Below are positions 9,118 to 17,705 of a DNA stretch of 31,448 nt, one piece after another. The stretch spans positions 1-31,448 of the forward strand of contig CAYTTQ010000026.1 of the NCBI GenBank assembly GCA_964440795.1, in the 5' to 3' direction. Origin of the DNA: C00003060 sp964440795 (lineage in GTDB: Bacteria > Desulfobacterota > Desulfobacteria > Desulfobacterales > C00003060). Within the stretch, counting starts at the first letter, position 1, and each line of letters begins with the position of its first letter. The notes beneath the pieces are model-generated. The model was not told the DNA's origin. It worked only from the letters and a program-made list of their open reading frames with translations, and made no database searches. The position numbers and the translations under genes are program-made.

Positions 9118-9276
9118 GTTTGTATCCTCCCTCCAAGTAATCGTTAACACTATGGAAACATTTTATAAACCATCCGGTGCGACAAGCTCAAACCCTATTC
9201 AAAAACAACGGAAAAGTCAATGCCCATATCCCCCCCGGCATACACCCGTCAAATGACCGGGCCAAGGCCTTGGGTC

Positions 9277-10620
9277 TTACGGTCCGGATAGCCGGGGGGA
9301 CCATACGGGTGCTGTTTGTTCTCCGTCAAGTGCCAACAGACGGCGTTGATTGGCTCCGTTGGCATTCATGATGTAAATTCTGGCAGGACCTTCTCTGTCC
9401 GAGGAAAATGCGATAAGGCTACCGTCGGGAGACCAAGAAGGTGATTCGTTGTTGCCCGCCTTCTCGGTCAATTGCCGGGGATCGCCTCCTTCCACGGAAA
9501 TCAAATATATGTTGGTCCCTTGTCCGGCCACCATCCCCGAGTAGGCGATGTAATCGCCTCGTGGAGACCACTGAGGAGACGTATTGTAGTTGCCTTCATA
9601 GGTCAATCGTCGCGTCTTGCCGGTATTCATGTCTTTGATGTAGATCTGCGGGGACCCTGAGCGGTTGGATACGAAAGCCAGCGCCTCGCCTTTGGGTGCC
9701 CACGAAGGTGACACATCGATATCCCAATGATGGGTTAAGCGCTTCATGATCTTACCTTTGCCGGTCAGCATATATATAGACGGGTTGCCCTTATGGGAAA
9801 GAGACGCTGCCAACGCAAATTCGCCGGGGATCCAGGCGGGGGTTATGCTCGATCCTTGAAGGGATACCACCGTCCCCCGGCGATCCCTAAGGTGCCGTAT
9901 GTAGAGATCCGGTTTTCCCTTCCGGTAGTCGGTGTACGCGAGCCACTCGCCGTCGGGGGACCAAGCAGGAAACAGGGTGATTGCCCCTGTCTTGGTAAAC
10001 TGGGTGGGGTTATGTCCGTCAAAATCGGCGATGTATATTTCCTTGGATCCGGTCGAGGACGAAACAAAGGCAATCCGTGTATTGAAAATACCCTCATGTC
10101 CGGTCAGCATACGAACCACGTCGTTGCAGTACCGCCGGATCATCCGACGTCCGTCATCGGGTTTACCTGTATAGCGCTTGCCGATGATGAGCCGCCCGCT
10201 GAAGGTGTCGAATAGCCGGAGTTCCATTTTGAGCAAACCCTCGTCGAATCGGAATGCCCCCTTGATGAGCAATTCAGCGCCTATGTCCGTCCAGTTCTTG
10301 AAATTGATGGCATGCTGAAAGAGGCTCGCCTCTTGGGGATCTTCCAGGAAGCTTCGCCGATCCAAAATCTTAAAAAAGCCGGTAAAATCTATAGTATCTG
10401 ACAGGAGCCGGGCAAAGGTAACCTCGGCATGGTCGGTCGGGTCTTCGGAGCCGAGCTTCTTAAAAAGTGGAACGGCGGTAGGAATTTTTCGCAAGTGCGG
10501 TGCCGTGATATCAATATAGACGCGCCCCTGACATGGGGTCTCGGAAACCAGCAAAAGGCCTAGTAGTACCAGACCGCTTATGATGCCTGTAAACAGGTGA
10601 GACGACTTGTGGATCTCCAT
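9277..10620 (-). CDS. tolB: Tol-Pal periplasmic beta-propeller protein TolB
   Basis: TolB is a periplasmic propeller that binds Pal and is controlled by TolA. The protein has 447 aa. Residues 1-32 are a Sec signal peptide. The N-terminal alpha/beta domain covers about 33-190 (VYIDITAP, later IADFDGHNPTQ). At least five WD40-like (PD40) blades follow, each with a core like SPDGEWLAYTD or SPDGSLIAFSSDREG. It starts three bases after the tolA stop. A 12-base perfect palindrome (CCAAGGCCTTGG, 9262-9273) lies just past the stop. Confidence 0.96.
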   Translation of the reverse strand: MEIHKSSHLFTGIISGLVLLGLLLVSETPCQGRVYIDITAPHLRKIPTAVPLFKKLGSEDPTDHAEVTFARLLSDTIDFTGFFKILDRRSFLEDPQEASLFQHAINFKNWTDIGAELLIKGAFRFDEGLLKMELRLFDTFSGRLIIGKRYTGKPDDGRRMIRRYCNDVVRMLTGHEGIFNTRIAFVSSSTGSKEIYIADFDGHNPTQFTKTGAITLFPAWSPDGEWLAYTDYRKGKPDLYIRHLRDRRGTVVSLQGSSITPAWIPGEFALAASLSHKGNPSIYMLTGKGKIMKRLTHHWDIDVSPSWAPKGEALAFVSNRSGSPQIYIKDMNTGKTRRLTYEGNYNTSPQWSPRGDYIAYSGMVAGQGTNIYLISVEGGDPRQLTEKAGNNESPSWSPDGSLIAFSSDREGPARIYIMNANGANQRRLLALDGEQTAPVWSPRLSGP

Positions 10621-10623
10621 GGG

Positions 10624-11535
10624 TTAGCGTCTCCCTCGAAGTTCAGCAGGGCTGAACCGTACCCCCACGTCGTAATAGGGACCCAGAAAACCGTCGGGCA
10701 GCGGGGGCAGGGGGTTCGATTTCTTGATCGCTTTCAACACGGAATCGTCAAAGTATGCGTTTCCGGAGCGTTTTTCGAACCAGATATCTCGTATTTCGCC
10801 GTCGCGCATAATTTTCATGATAATGACACTTTCCAATCCCTTTTGCCCTTGGGCCATTTCCTCGGAAAAAGCCCAGTTTTTTTGAATTCGGTGCCAGATC
10901 TCGGCATTGTATATATCCAGCAGTTCCCGTGTCTTTTCTCCGGAACCGCCTGAGCTCCCCGTCCCCACGGTGTCGGCGCCTTCTTCGCGTTCCTTTCCGT
11001 AGCCCTCTTTTTCCAGTCTTTCGATGGCCTCCAGGACCGACCGGGGCCTCGAGTCAGGCACTTCCTGCTTTATGTCGGCAATCGCCTTGTCTATGACCTG
11101 GGGGACGTTGTACGTACTTTTCTTTACCGATCTTTTTACCTGCAGCGGCATTTCCGAAGGCACGGTATCTTCCTTTTGGGGAGGCGGTGGCGTCTGGTCC
11201 CGTGTCTCCCTGGGTTGGGCCTTTTCTAAGACCGTCGGTTTTTTAACCGGTATGGTTTCCGGGGTTTCTTCGGCCGAAACGTCCTCAGCAGGGCTCGAAG
11301 CCGCCGGTTCGCCCGGAGAAGCCGGCGAGGCCGATGGTGCCGGTAAGCTTACCAAATCAACTTCCACCGTTGTGGGGGAGTGGTCTTCGTGGGAACTCCA
11401 CCTGGGTAGAAATACCACCCCCGATATAAACAGGATGTGGCACAAGGCGGAGAGAACCAACATCCCGATCCACACCCGGTTGTTCCCATCGTCCCGGTGT
11501 AATATATTGCCATGGGAAACCATGGAGTTAATCAT
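10624..11535 (-). CDS. tolA: TolA-like energy transducer with TonB C-terminal domain
   Basis: TolA spans the periplasm and passes proton-motive energy from TolQR to TolB and Pal. This 303-aa protein has a single N-terminal membrane anchor (about residues 21-45, IGMLVLSALCHILFISGVVF) and a Pro/Glu/Ser-rich middle (about 60-140). The C-terminal TonB/TolA domain (about 205-303) contains YFDDSVLKAIKKSNPLPPLP. It lacks the very long helical domain II of enteric TolA, which is usual in deltaproteobacteria. Assignment to TolA rather than TonB rests on its place between tolR and tolB. The start is uncertain: the ATG at 11535 and the one at 11523 both lack a clear ribosome-binding site. Confidence 0.88.
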   Translation of the reverse strand: MINSMVSHGNILHRDDGNNRVWIGMLVLSALCHILFISGVVFLPRWSSHEDHSPTTVEVDLVSLPAPSASPASPGEPAASSPAEDVSAEETPETIPVKKPTVLEKAQPRETRDQTPPPPQKEDTVPSEMPLQVKRSVKKSTYNVPQVIDKAIADIKQEVPDSRPRSVLEAIERLEKEGYGKEREEGADTVGTGSSGGSGEKTRELLDIYNAEIWHRIQKNWAFSEEMAQGQKGLESVIIMKIMRDGEIRDIWFEKRSGNAYFDDSVLKAIKKSNPLPPLPDGFLGPYYDVGVRFSPAELRGRR

Positions 11536-11602
11536 GTCTTCAACGCGCGACCTTATTCAAAGAGGACAAATCAAGTTTGTTAGCAGGGTCTTGTCCCAGG
11601 TA

Positions 11603-12025
11603 TCAGTTCTCGGCCTCTTTCTCGATGGGTTCCGTGACCACACCAAGCTTTTCCACCCCGGCGCGCTTCACCTCCGATATGACCCGCACCACCACGCCAT
11701 AGGGGACATTCTTGTCGGCCCGAAGATAGACCTGGTTGTCCGTTTTTCCGGCCAGGATTTTTTCCATCTTTTCCTTCAAGGCTTCCAGCGAAACCTTGTA
11801 ATCGTTGATAAAGATTTGCTGACTTCTATCTATGGTGACAGCGAGATGCTCTTTTTCCGCGGGTAGCGGCCTGGGAGTGGTTTGAGGCAACGATACATTG
11901 ACCCCCTGCATCATCATCGGTGCGGTAACCATAAAAATGATCAGCAGTACGAGCATTACATCGACCAGCGGGGTCACGTTGATATCCGACATGAAACGGC
12001 TTTTGCCGCTTCCGTTCATTTCCAC
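11603..12025 (-). CDS. tolR: ExbD/TolR-family proton channel subunit
   Basis: TolR forms the proton-driven stator with TolQ. The protein has 140 aa. The single membrane helix at about 19-40 (PLVDVMLVLLIIFMVTAPMM) contains the conserved Asp22 needed for proton conduction. A periplasmic domain follows (about 65-135, VYLRADKNVPYGVVVRVI). The start appears to be GTG at 12025, with GGAGG ten bases upstream inside the tolQ 3' end. The gene follows tolQ by four bases. Confidence 0.94.
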   Translation of the reverse strand: MEMNGSGKSRFMSDINVTPLVDVMLVLLIIFMVTAPMMMQGVNVSLPQTTPRPLPAEKEHLAVTIDRSQQIFINDYKVSLEALKEKMEKILAGKTDNQVYLRADKNVPYGVVVRVISEVKRAGVEKLGVVTEPIEKEAEN

Positions 12026-12029
12026 CGGG

Positions 12030-12755
12030 TTACCCCTCCTTTTTCAAGGTGAGACGTCGTTCAATCAAGTTCAAAAAATCGGATGAAAAATTATTCATCT
12101 CGGTTTCCAACATCCCAAGGCGGTTGGAAAAGTAGTTGTATGCCACCACCGCAGGGATGGCCGCAGCGAGACCGGCCGCTGTGGCGATCAGCGCTTCTGA
12201 TATTCCCGGTGCCACAACGGCAAGGGTGGCGGAGCCTCTGAGTCCGATACCCCGAAAGGCATTCATGATTCCCCAAACGGTTCCAAACAACCCGATGAAC
12301 GGGGCGGTGTTGCCCGTCGTCGCCAAAAAGGGTAATGCCTTGTTTAAACCGGCAAGCTCTACATTGATGGCCCGACGTAAAGACCGTTGCACACTGTCGA
12401 TTGCCGTTTGGGAGTGATGGCTCCGGAGGGCCTGCCTGTTTTGATCATCTTCGGCCGCAGACTGTGTGGGAGCCAACTTTCTAAATTCAACATAAGCGAC
12501 CCGAAAGACCTTCGAAACCGGGCTATACCGTAATTTCTTGGATGCAGTAAAGGCGTCGGATAAATTGGCATTTTTCCACAACAGGTCCAAAAAAAAGACT
12601 GACTCTTTCTGCGCTTTTTTCAGTGTCCGGTATTTGGTGAAGATGATGGCCCACGTGCCTACCGAAAAGGCGAGCAGTAAGAACAGGACAAAACGGACCA
12701 TGGGGCCGGAATGGAGTACCAGCTGAATAATATCGCTATGGTCGGAAATAGACAT
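12030..12755 (-). CDS. tolQ: ExbB/TolQ-family proton channel subunit
   Basis: TolQ is the three-helix inner-membrane partner of TolR. The protein has 241 aa. The first membrane segment is at about 20-40 (VRFVLFLLLAFSVGTWAIIF). A cytoplasmic region follows to about 135, then two more membrane segments. Family signatures LPFLATTGNTAPFIGLFGTVWGIM and AAGLAAAIPAVVAYNYF are present. As the first gene of tolQ-tolR-tolA-tolB-pal-cpoB it would set expression of the set. The usual ybgC gene is missing from the operon head. The long upstream region has two candidate promoters. Confidence 0.95.
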   Translation of the reverse strand: MSISDHSDIIQLVLHSGPMVRFVLFLLLAFSVGTWAIIFTKYRTLKKAQKESVFFLDLLWKNANLSDAFTASKKLRYSPVSKVFRVAYVEFRKLAPTQSAAEDDQNRQALRSHHSQTAIDSVQRSLRRAINVELAGLNKALPFLATTGNTAPFIGLFGTVWGIMNAFRGIGLRGSATLAVVAPGISEALIATAAGLAAAIPAVVAYNYFSNRLGMLETEMNNFSSDFLNLIERRLTLKKEG

Positions 12756-13049
12756 GACGGTATGGTATCCTTTTTAGGTAATTGAGTTCCGGAGATTTAA
12801 ATTCCACTCAAGTTTCGCACCCCTATTTTAGCCCGACTGCCTCCGACACGGGAGTTTACAGCCGTCATACGCAAGAAGGTGCGGGAAGGAATTTCGTTGA
12901 ACGAGGGCCTACACGGAGAGAGGCCACCTTCCTTAGATGTCTGATAGACCGGCCATATGGCGATAGCCTTTCCCCCCAGTAGACCAATGCGAGCAAACCT
13001 GTATATGCAACCATCAAGCCAAGATACGCCCAATGCCAAGTTTCGGCGG

Positions 13050-13078
13050 ACGTTACACAAGGTTCCCAGGGGTGTCAA
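13050..13078 (-). promoter_or_regulatory. Candidate sigma-70 promoter upstream of tolQ (proximal)
   Basis: On the minus strand TTGACA (13073-13078) is followed after 17 bases by TAACGT (13050-13055). The -35 box is perfect and the -10 box is weak. Transcription from here would give tolQ a leader of roughly 290 bases. Confidence 0.35.
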
Positions 13079-13167
13079 GTGCCAAATCCGCGGCCAAAAT
13101 GCACAGGGATGCATCGTGGAAAAAGAAGATGCCGAAGAGGCGAATTCCGGTTGCGTTCCCAACGGTC

Positions 13168-13195
13168 ATTGTATACCTTTTAAGTGGTAAGACAA
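13168..13195 (-). promoter_or_regulatory. Candidate sigma-70 promoter upstream of tolQ (distal)
   Basis: On the minus strand TTGTCT (13190-13195) is followed after 16 bases by TACAAT (13168-13173), a strong -10 box. The leader to tolQ would be about 400 bases. Confidence 0.35.
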
Positions 13196-13253
13196 GATCC
13201 AAATTTATCAAGGGGCCAGTCTTTTCCCTGGGCATTTCCCTTCATTGACAACC

Positions 13254-13281
13254 TGTGAAGTTGTTTTTGCGCGAGCCCTTA
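13254..13281 (+). repeat. Dispersed repeat family A, copy 2
   Basis: This copy reads TGTGAAGTTGTTTTTGCG then CGAGCCCTTA, with one substitution in the T-rich core relative to copies 1 and 3. It lies 26 bases before the GTG start of the HD-domain gene, so it is in that gene's leader. An upstream in-frame start at 13245 would translate it, but the GGAGG before 13308 argues against that. Confidence 0.8.
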
Positions 13282-13307
13282 GCCCGGGGCGTCGGATCGG
13301 AGGTAGC

Positions 13308-13868
13308 GTGAGAGACATTGTCAATCTTCTTTTTGAAGCACGAATACTGAAAGAGATTCCGCGGTCAGGCTTTCATTTCTTGGGTTCCGGCAGAGAGTCG
13401 GTGGCCGAACATACCTACCTGACCTCGTTCGTGGGGTGTGTTTTGGCTTTTATGGCGCCCGACGTCGATCAATTGAAGCTTGTCCAAATGTGCCTTGTCC
13501 ACGACCTGAGTGAGGCCCGGACGGGCGATTTGAACTATGTGCAGAAACGATATGTGGTTGCCGATGAAGCTCGGGCGATGGCCGATTTGACTCGGAATGT
13601 GCCTTTCGGTCCGTATATGGAAGCACTCTTTACGGAATTCAGAGAGGGCGAGACGCTGGAAGCACGGTTGGCTCACGATGCGGATCAACTCGCCCTGGTA
13701 TTGGAATTGAAGACCTTGAAAGACGTCGGCCACGACGGTCCGGAGGCATGGCTGCCACATGTCATGGGCCGATTGAAGACCGACGTGGCTAAAGACGTTG
13801 CCCGGCGGGTGTTGGAGACCGATTCCGATGGCTGGTGGTTTGAGGAAAAATATGGTGACCGGGTTTGA
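13308..13868 (+). CDS. HD-domain phosphohydrolase (YfbR/HDDC2-like)
   Basis: A 186-aa HD-family protein, probably a metal-dependent 5'-deoxynucleotidase or related phosphohydrolase. The metal ligands are in place: H35 in VAEHTY, H65-D66 in LVHDLSEA, and Asp124/Asp126 in AHDADQLAL. The start is GTG at 13308, preceded by GGAGG at an ideal distance. The frame extends to 13245, but that stretch is a dispersed repeat. The end overlaps holB by 17 bases, so it belongs to the same transcript. The substrate cannot be told from sequence; dNMP hydrolysis is inferred from the family. Confidence 0.85.
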   Translation: MRDIVNLLFEARILKEIPRSGFHFLGSGRESVAEHTYLTSFVGCVLAFMAPDVDQLKLVQMCLVHDLSEARTGDLNYVQKRYVVADEARAMADLTRNVPFGPYMEALFTEFREGETLEARLAHDADQLALVLELKTLKDVGHDGPEAWLPHVMGRLKTDVAKDVARRVLETDSDGWWFEEKYGDRV

Positions 13869-14913
13869 TGCCATCGTCGGCCAAGACCATGCGGTGAGTC
13901 TTCTCGTTCGCATGCTCGAACGGGACAGATTGCCTCACGCCTTGTTGTTTTCAGGCGTTGATGGTGTGGGCAAACAAACGACGGCCGGAGTCCTGGCGAC
14001 GGTGATGAACTGCCGGAACTCGGATCGTACCTCCGCCTGTATGGTATGTCCTTCCTGTAAACAGTCCATGTCGGGCAACCACCCGGATGTGATTGCCATT
14101 GAACCTCGGGGGCGGTTCATTAAGCTGGATCAGATGCGAAGCCTGCAAAAACAGATTCGTTTTGCCCCGTTGGCGGGGGCATACCGGGTGGTTATTGTTA
14201 ATGAAGCCCAGGCAATGAATATGGAGACCGCCAACGCTATCTTGAAGTTGTTGGAAGAGCCCCCGAAGAACACCTACATAGTCATGACCTGCCGTCAAGT
14301 ATCGGATCTGGTTCCGACCATTGTTTCCAGGTGTCAGCAGGTGGCCTTTACCCCACTTCCCGTCGCCGCAATTGCCGATGAGCTCATAAAAAGACGGCAA
14401 CTCGACCCGGATACGGCGATGGCCGTTGCTTCTTTGGCGAAGGGCAGCATCGGTAACGCGTTGTCGTGCGAGGTGGAAAAGTGGCTGGCCTGGCGGAAGG
14501 CCTGCTTGGATGAGATTGCGTCCCTGCCCGGAAAATCGATGTACAAGACCTTGGCTGTGGCCGAGGAGCTAACCAAATCGAAGGACAAGGTGCAGGATGT
14601 ATTGGATTTGGTGCTGATGTGGTTTCGAGATATCTTGATGTATAAGCTGCAACCATCGGACATCATCAATACGGACCGAATGACGACCATTGCGGATCGA
14701 TCGGCAAACTTCTCGACGGAACACCTCCTGGCGATCATTTCGGCCGTGTTCAACGTGCAGCGAGCAATTGAGCAAAACGCAAACCCAAGGCTTGCTTTTG
14801 AGCGGTTGTTGATTTGTCATGTCGGGCGTGCCCCCCGCCGCGCATCTCCGGCAAACTCGGCAAGCGGTGGATTTAGGACACAAGAAATCTCTTGTAATGC
14901 CAATGGAATATAG
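13852..14913 (+). CDS. holB: DNA polymerase III delta-prime subunit
   Basis: Delta-prime is a clamp-loader subunit. This 353-aa protein has a P-loop-like element GVDGVGKQ (35-42) and a zinc module with Cys54, Cys63, Cys66 and Cys69 in the family spacing CX8CX2CX2C. LLEEPP is at 133-138 and the SRC motif at 159-161 serves as arginine finger for the neighbouring subunit. The ATG at 13852 has GAGGA upstream and lies inside the HD gene. The normal family end is near residue 323 (NPRLAFERLLICHV). The last 30 residues come from repeat family B copy 1 and flanking sequence and are Arg/Ser/Ala-rich, an extension unlike the family. It is followed by ricT after 40 bases. Confidence 0.93.
   Translation: MVTGFDAIVGQDHAVSLLVRMLERDRLPHALLFSGVDGVGKQTTAGVLATVMNCRNSDRTSACMVCPSCKQSMSGNHPDVIAIEPRGRFIKLDQMRSLQKQIRFAPLAGAYRVVIVNEAQAMNMETANAILKLLEEPPKNTYIVMTCRQVSDLVPTIVSRCQQVAFTPLPVAAIADELIKRRQLDPDTAMAVASLAKGSIGNALSCEVEKWLAWRKACLDEIASLPGKSMYKTLAVAEELTKSKDKVQDVLDLVLMWFRDILMYKLQPSDIINTDRMTTIADRSANFSTEHLLAIISAVFNVQRAIEQNANPRLAFERLLICHVGRAPRRASPANSASGGFRTQEISCNANGI
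14821..14878 (+). repeat. Dispersed repeat family B, copy 1 (inside the holB 3' end)
   Basis: A 58-base element starts GTCGGGCGTGCC, continues CGCATCTCCGGCAAACTCGG, and ends CAAGCGGTGGATTTAGGA. It matches 20879-20934 closely along its whole length and shares its last 25 bases with 24813-24837 (opposite strand). It is read through by holB. Confidence 0.85.
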
Positions 14914-14953
14914 GATAACATAATATATTTATGAGGCTTGTGAGGACTGATAT

Positions 14954-15751
14954 ATGAGCAAAGTGGTGGGGGTGAGATTCAAGACACAGGGGAAGATTTA
15001 TGATTTTGATGCCGGCCACTTTGTTTTATCTCCCGGCGCAGGGGTGATACTGGAAACCGAAAGAGGGCTTGCTTTCGGGCAGGTGGTGACGGGGCCATGG
15101 GTTGTCGGTGACCGAAAACACAAGCCCCCGTTAAAGAAAGTATATCGCTTGGCTAATGATGAAGATATGGCACAGCACCGACGTAACCTGGAATATGAGC
15201 GGGCCGCCTATGCCTATTGTATGGAATGCATTGGGAAACTCGGCCTGGCCATGAATCTGGTATCTGTAGAAACCCTTTTCGATGGATCAAAGCTGACCTT
15301 TTTCTATACCGCCGACGGACGGATCGACTTTAGAGAGCTGGTCAAGATGCTCGTCAAAAAATATCGAAAACGGATCGAAATGCGGCAAATCGGAGTTCGC
15401 AACAGGGCGAAGATGTGTGGCGGCGTCGGGCGGTGCGGGCATGAGCTGTGCTGTTGTTCTTTTATTACCAGCTTTCAACCGGTTTCCGTGCGGATGGCCA
15501 AGGAACAGGGTCTGTCCTTGAACCCGAGTAAAATCTCAGGCCTTTGTGGTCGCCTTATGTGCTGTTTGGCCTTCGAACACGACATCTATGCCAGCTTCAA
15601 AGGCAAGTTCCCGAAATGCGGAAAGACGATTAAGACCAAAGCCGGCAAGGGCAAAGTATTGCGACACAATGTGTTGAAAGAGAACGTGACCGTTCAGCTT
15701 GAAGAGGGACGAGAAGTTGATGTCCATCTGAAAGATATTGTGAGGAAATGA
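14954..15751 (+). CDS. ricT: PSP1-domain protein RicT (YaaT)
   Basis: RicT is the conserved PSP1-domain protein. In Bacillus it works with RicA and RicF to assist RNase Y and carries iron-sulfur clusters. The 265-aa length is typical. The start MSKVVGVRFKTQGKIYDFDA matches the family. The cysteine cluster is intact: CGGVGRCGHELCCC at 155-168 and CGRLMCC at 198-204. No RicA or RicF gene is nearby, as is usual in Gram-negatives, so the partner here is unknown. The order holB-ricT-metG is a widely conserved neighbourhood. GAGGA precedes the ATG at a somewhat long spacing. Confidence 0.93.
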   Translation: MSKVVGVRFKTQGKIYDFDAGHFVLSPGAGVILETERGLAFGQVVTGPWVVGDRKHKPPLKKVYRLANDEDMAQHRRNLEYERAAYAYCMECIGKLGLAMNLVSVETLFDGSKLTFFYTADGRIDFRELVKMLVKKYRKRIEMRQIGVRNRAKMCGGVGRCGHELCCCSFITSFQPVSVRMAKEQGLSLNPSKISGLCGRLMCCLAFEHDIYASFKGKFPKCGKTIKTKAGKGKVLRHNVLKENVTVQLEEGREVDVHLKDIVRK

Positions 15752-15770
15752 TAGCGGAGAGGAGCGTTGT

Positions 15771-17693
15771 ATGCCAGCACCTTTTTATGTAACCACCCCG
15801 ATCTATTACGTGAACGCCAGGCCCCATCTGGGCCATGCCTATACCACTATTGTGGCCGACGTGACCCGTCGTTTCCATCAGATGAAGAACGAAGACACCT
15901 TCTTTTTGACGGGAACGGACGAACATGGAGACAAGGTGGTCCGGGCGGCCAAGGAGGAAGGCCTGAGTCCTTTGGCTTATGTAGACAAGATCAGTGGTCT
16001 ATTTCGTTCCCTTTGGCCGGAGCTGGACGTGGAGCCGGACTATTTCGTTCGAACCACGGACTCCGGACATATGCACGTGGTTAGAGACATACTCCAAAAG
16101 ATATATGACACCGGTGATATCTACTTCAGCGAGTATGAGGGGGCATACTGCTACGGATGTGAGCGGTTTTACACGGAGCGAGAGTTGGAAGATGGAAAGT
16201 GTCCCGACCATAAGACAGAGCCCGAAGTGATCAAAGAATCAAACTACTTTTTCAAAATGAGCAAATACCAAGACTGGTTGATCAAGCACATCAAGGAGAA
16301 TTCCGGATTCATTTACCCGGAGCGATATCGAAATGAGGTGCTCTCCTTCTTACGGGAACCGCTGGAAGATTTATGTATATCCCGTCCCAAGACGCGACTC
16401 AAATGGGGGATTACCCTCCCTTTTGACGACGCATATGTAACCTATGTTTGGTTTGATGCGCTTTTGAACTATGTTTCCGCCTTAAACTATCCGGAAGGGA
16501 CGCTTTTTAAGAAATACTGGCCGTCCGTTCGACACATTGTCGCCAAGGATATTTTGAAACCGCACGGTATTTATTGGCCCATCATGCTCAAGGCTGCCGG
16601 GATACCGGTATATCAGCAGCTTTACGTTCACGGGTATTGGAACGTGGACGAGACCAAGATGTCCAAAAGTCTGGGCAACGTGGTGGATCCACTGGAACTC
16701 AAGAGCGTATACGGCTCAGACGCCTTTCGCTACTTTCTGCTCAGAGAAATGGTCTTTGGATTGGACTCGAGTTTCAGCGAACAGGCCTTGGTTCAACGCA
16801 TAAACGCCGATTTGGCCAACGATTTAGGAAATCTGTTCAGCCGAAGCCTTACCATGGTTCACAAATACCTGCAAGGCGTGGTGCCGGCCCCGGATAAAGC
16901 GCTGCAGAGCGACCTGGAACGGGGGCTTCAATCGGATATCCAGAAAACCATCATAGAATATGCCGCATGTATGGAGGCGTTTGAGTTTCACAAAGCACTC
17001 ATTGCCTTGTGGGAGCTCATTGCCTGCATCAACAAATATATCGACGTGACCGCGCCGTGGCAATTGGCCAAGAAAAAATCCCAGTTCAGGCAATTGGAAC
17101 AGGTGCTTTACAGTATTTTGGAGGGCCTACGTGTGGTGGCCACGCTGCTTTACCCTGCGATGCCCGGCATGTCTGCAGCCATGCGGGAGCATCTGGGATT
17201 GTCACCGGACTGGGAAAATCTGGAACAAGTCGGGGCGTGGGGACGCATACCGTCGGGCGGAAAGCTGCCCAAGACGGCAAGTTTATTTCCCAGGATTGAA
17301 ATCGACAAAACGGACGCGGGAGGTGAGGGAAAAACGGGGCTTTCAAAGACACGACTCGGGGCCGGAAAGCCGTCTGTCCCCGCTACCCGTTTCCAAGAAT
17401 TGGATTTTCGAGCAGGAACCATCCTTACCGCCGAGGCCGTACCAAGGGCGAAGAAACTGCTCAAGCTCAAAGTAGACGTCGGCGAAGAACTGACGGTAGT
17501 TGCCGGTATCGCCGGAGATTATGTTGTTGAAGACTTGCCGGGTTTACAAGTGGTGGTGTTGACCAACCTGAAGCCGGTCAAGCTGATGGGTATACGCTCC
17601 GAAGGGATGGTGCTGGCGGCGGCGCAAGAAAACGGCACTTCTCGTCTTCTTACCATCGATCGTCCTGTGGCGCCCGGTACGCCGGTCAAATGA
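15771..17693 (+). CDS. metG: Methionyl-tRNA synthetase with C-terminal tRNA-binding domain
   Basis: MetG charges tRNA-Met. The protein has 640 aa. The HIGH-type motif is HLGH at 19-22 and KMSKS is at about 296-300 (DETKMSKSLGNVVDP). A single zinc knuckle is visible (C124, C127, C141, with H144). The anticodon-binding helical domain covers about 380-510. After a Lys/Gly-rich linker, a C-terminal EMAP/Trbp111-like domain (about 538-640, FRAGTILTAEAVPRAKKLLKLKVD) promotes dimerisation and tRNA binding. GGAGAGGAG precedes the ATG. It is the last gene of the HD-holB-ricT-metG run. Confidence 0.97.
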   Translation: MPAPFYVTTPIYYVNARPHLGHAYTTIVADVTRRFHQMKNEDTFFLTGTDEHGDKVVRAAKEEGLSPLAYVDKISGLFRSLWPELDVEPDYFVRTTDSGHMHVVRDILQKIYDTGDIYFSEYEGAYCYGCERFYTERELEDGKCPDHKTEPEVIKESNYFFKMSKYQDWLIKHIKENSGFIYPERYRNEVLSFLREPLEDLCISRPKTRLKWGITLPFDDAYVTYVWFDALLNYVSALNYPEGTLFKKYWPSVRHIVAKDILKPHGIYWPIMLKAAGIPVYQQLYVHGYWNVDETKMSKSLGNVVDPLELKSVYGSDAFRYFLLREMVFGLDSSFSEQALVQRINADLANDLGNLFSRSLTMVHKYLQGVVPAPDKALQSDLERGLQSDIQKTIIEYAACMEAFEFHKALIALWELIACINKYIDVTAPWQLAKKKSQFRQLEQVLYSILEGLRVVATLLYPAMPGMSAAMREHLGLSPDWENLEQVGAWGRIPSGGKLPKTASLFPRIEIDKTDAGGEGKTGLSKTRLGAGKPSVPATRFQELDFRAGTILTAEAVPRAKKLLKLKVDVGEELTVVAGIAGDYVVEDLPGLQVVVLTNLKPVKLMGIRSEGMVLAAAQENGTSRLLTIDRPVAPGTPVK

Positions 17694-17705
17694 TTGATGG
17701 AAGGC

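Larger units (their letters stand above)
12756..13307. other. 552-base intergenic region between divergent tolQ and HD-domain genes
   Basis: The region holds candidate tolQ promoters on the minus strand (13050-13078 and 13168-13195) and repeat family A copy 2 (13254-13281). A minus-strand open frame of 121 codons (12797-13162) fills much of it. It has no good start signal, is rich in Arg, Trp and Cys, and resembles no family I know, so I do not call it a gene. It could be a leader or a decayed element. Confidence 0.4.

Noticed and set aside
11024..11866. A 280-codon plus-strand frame opposite tolA and tolR
   Set aside because: It overlaps two confident tol genes antisense. Its composition (Ser/Gly/Val-rich) follows from the tolA Pro/Glu-rich region.
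12797..13162. A 121-codon minus-strand frame in the tolQ leader
   Set aside because: Not called as a gene: weak start, odd composition, no family. It is kept as a finding because it fills an otherwise empty region.
13245..13307. An upstream start for the HD-domain gene at 13245
   Set aside because: The extra 21 codons would translate a dispersed repeat. GGAGG placed before the GTG at 13308 is a better start.
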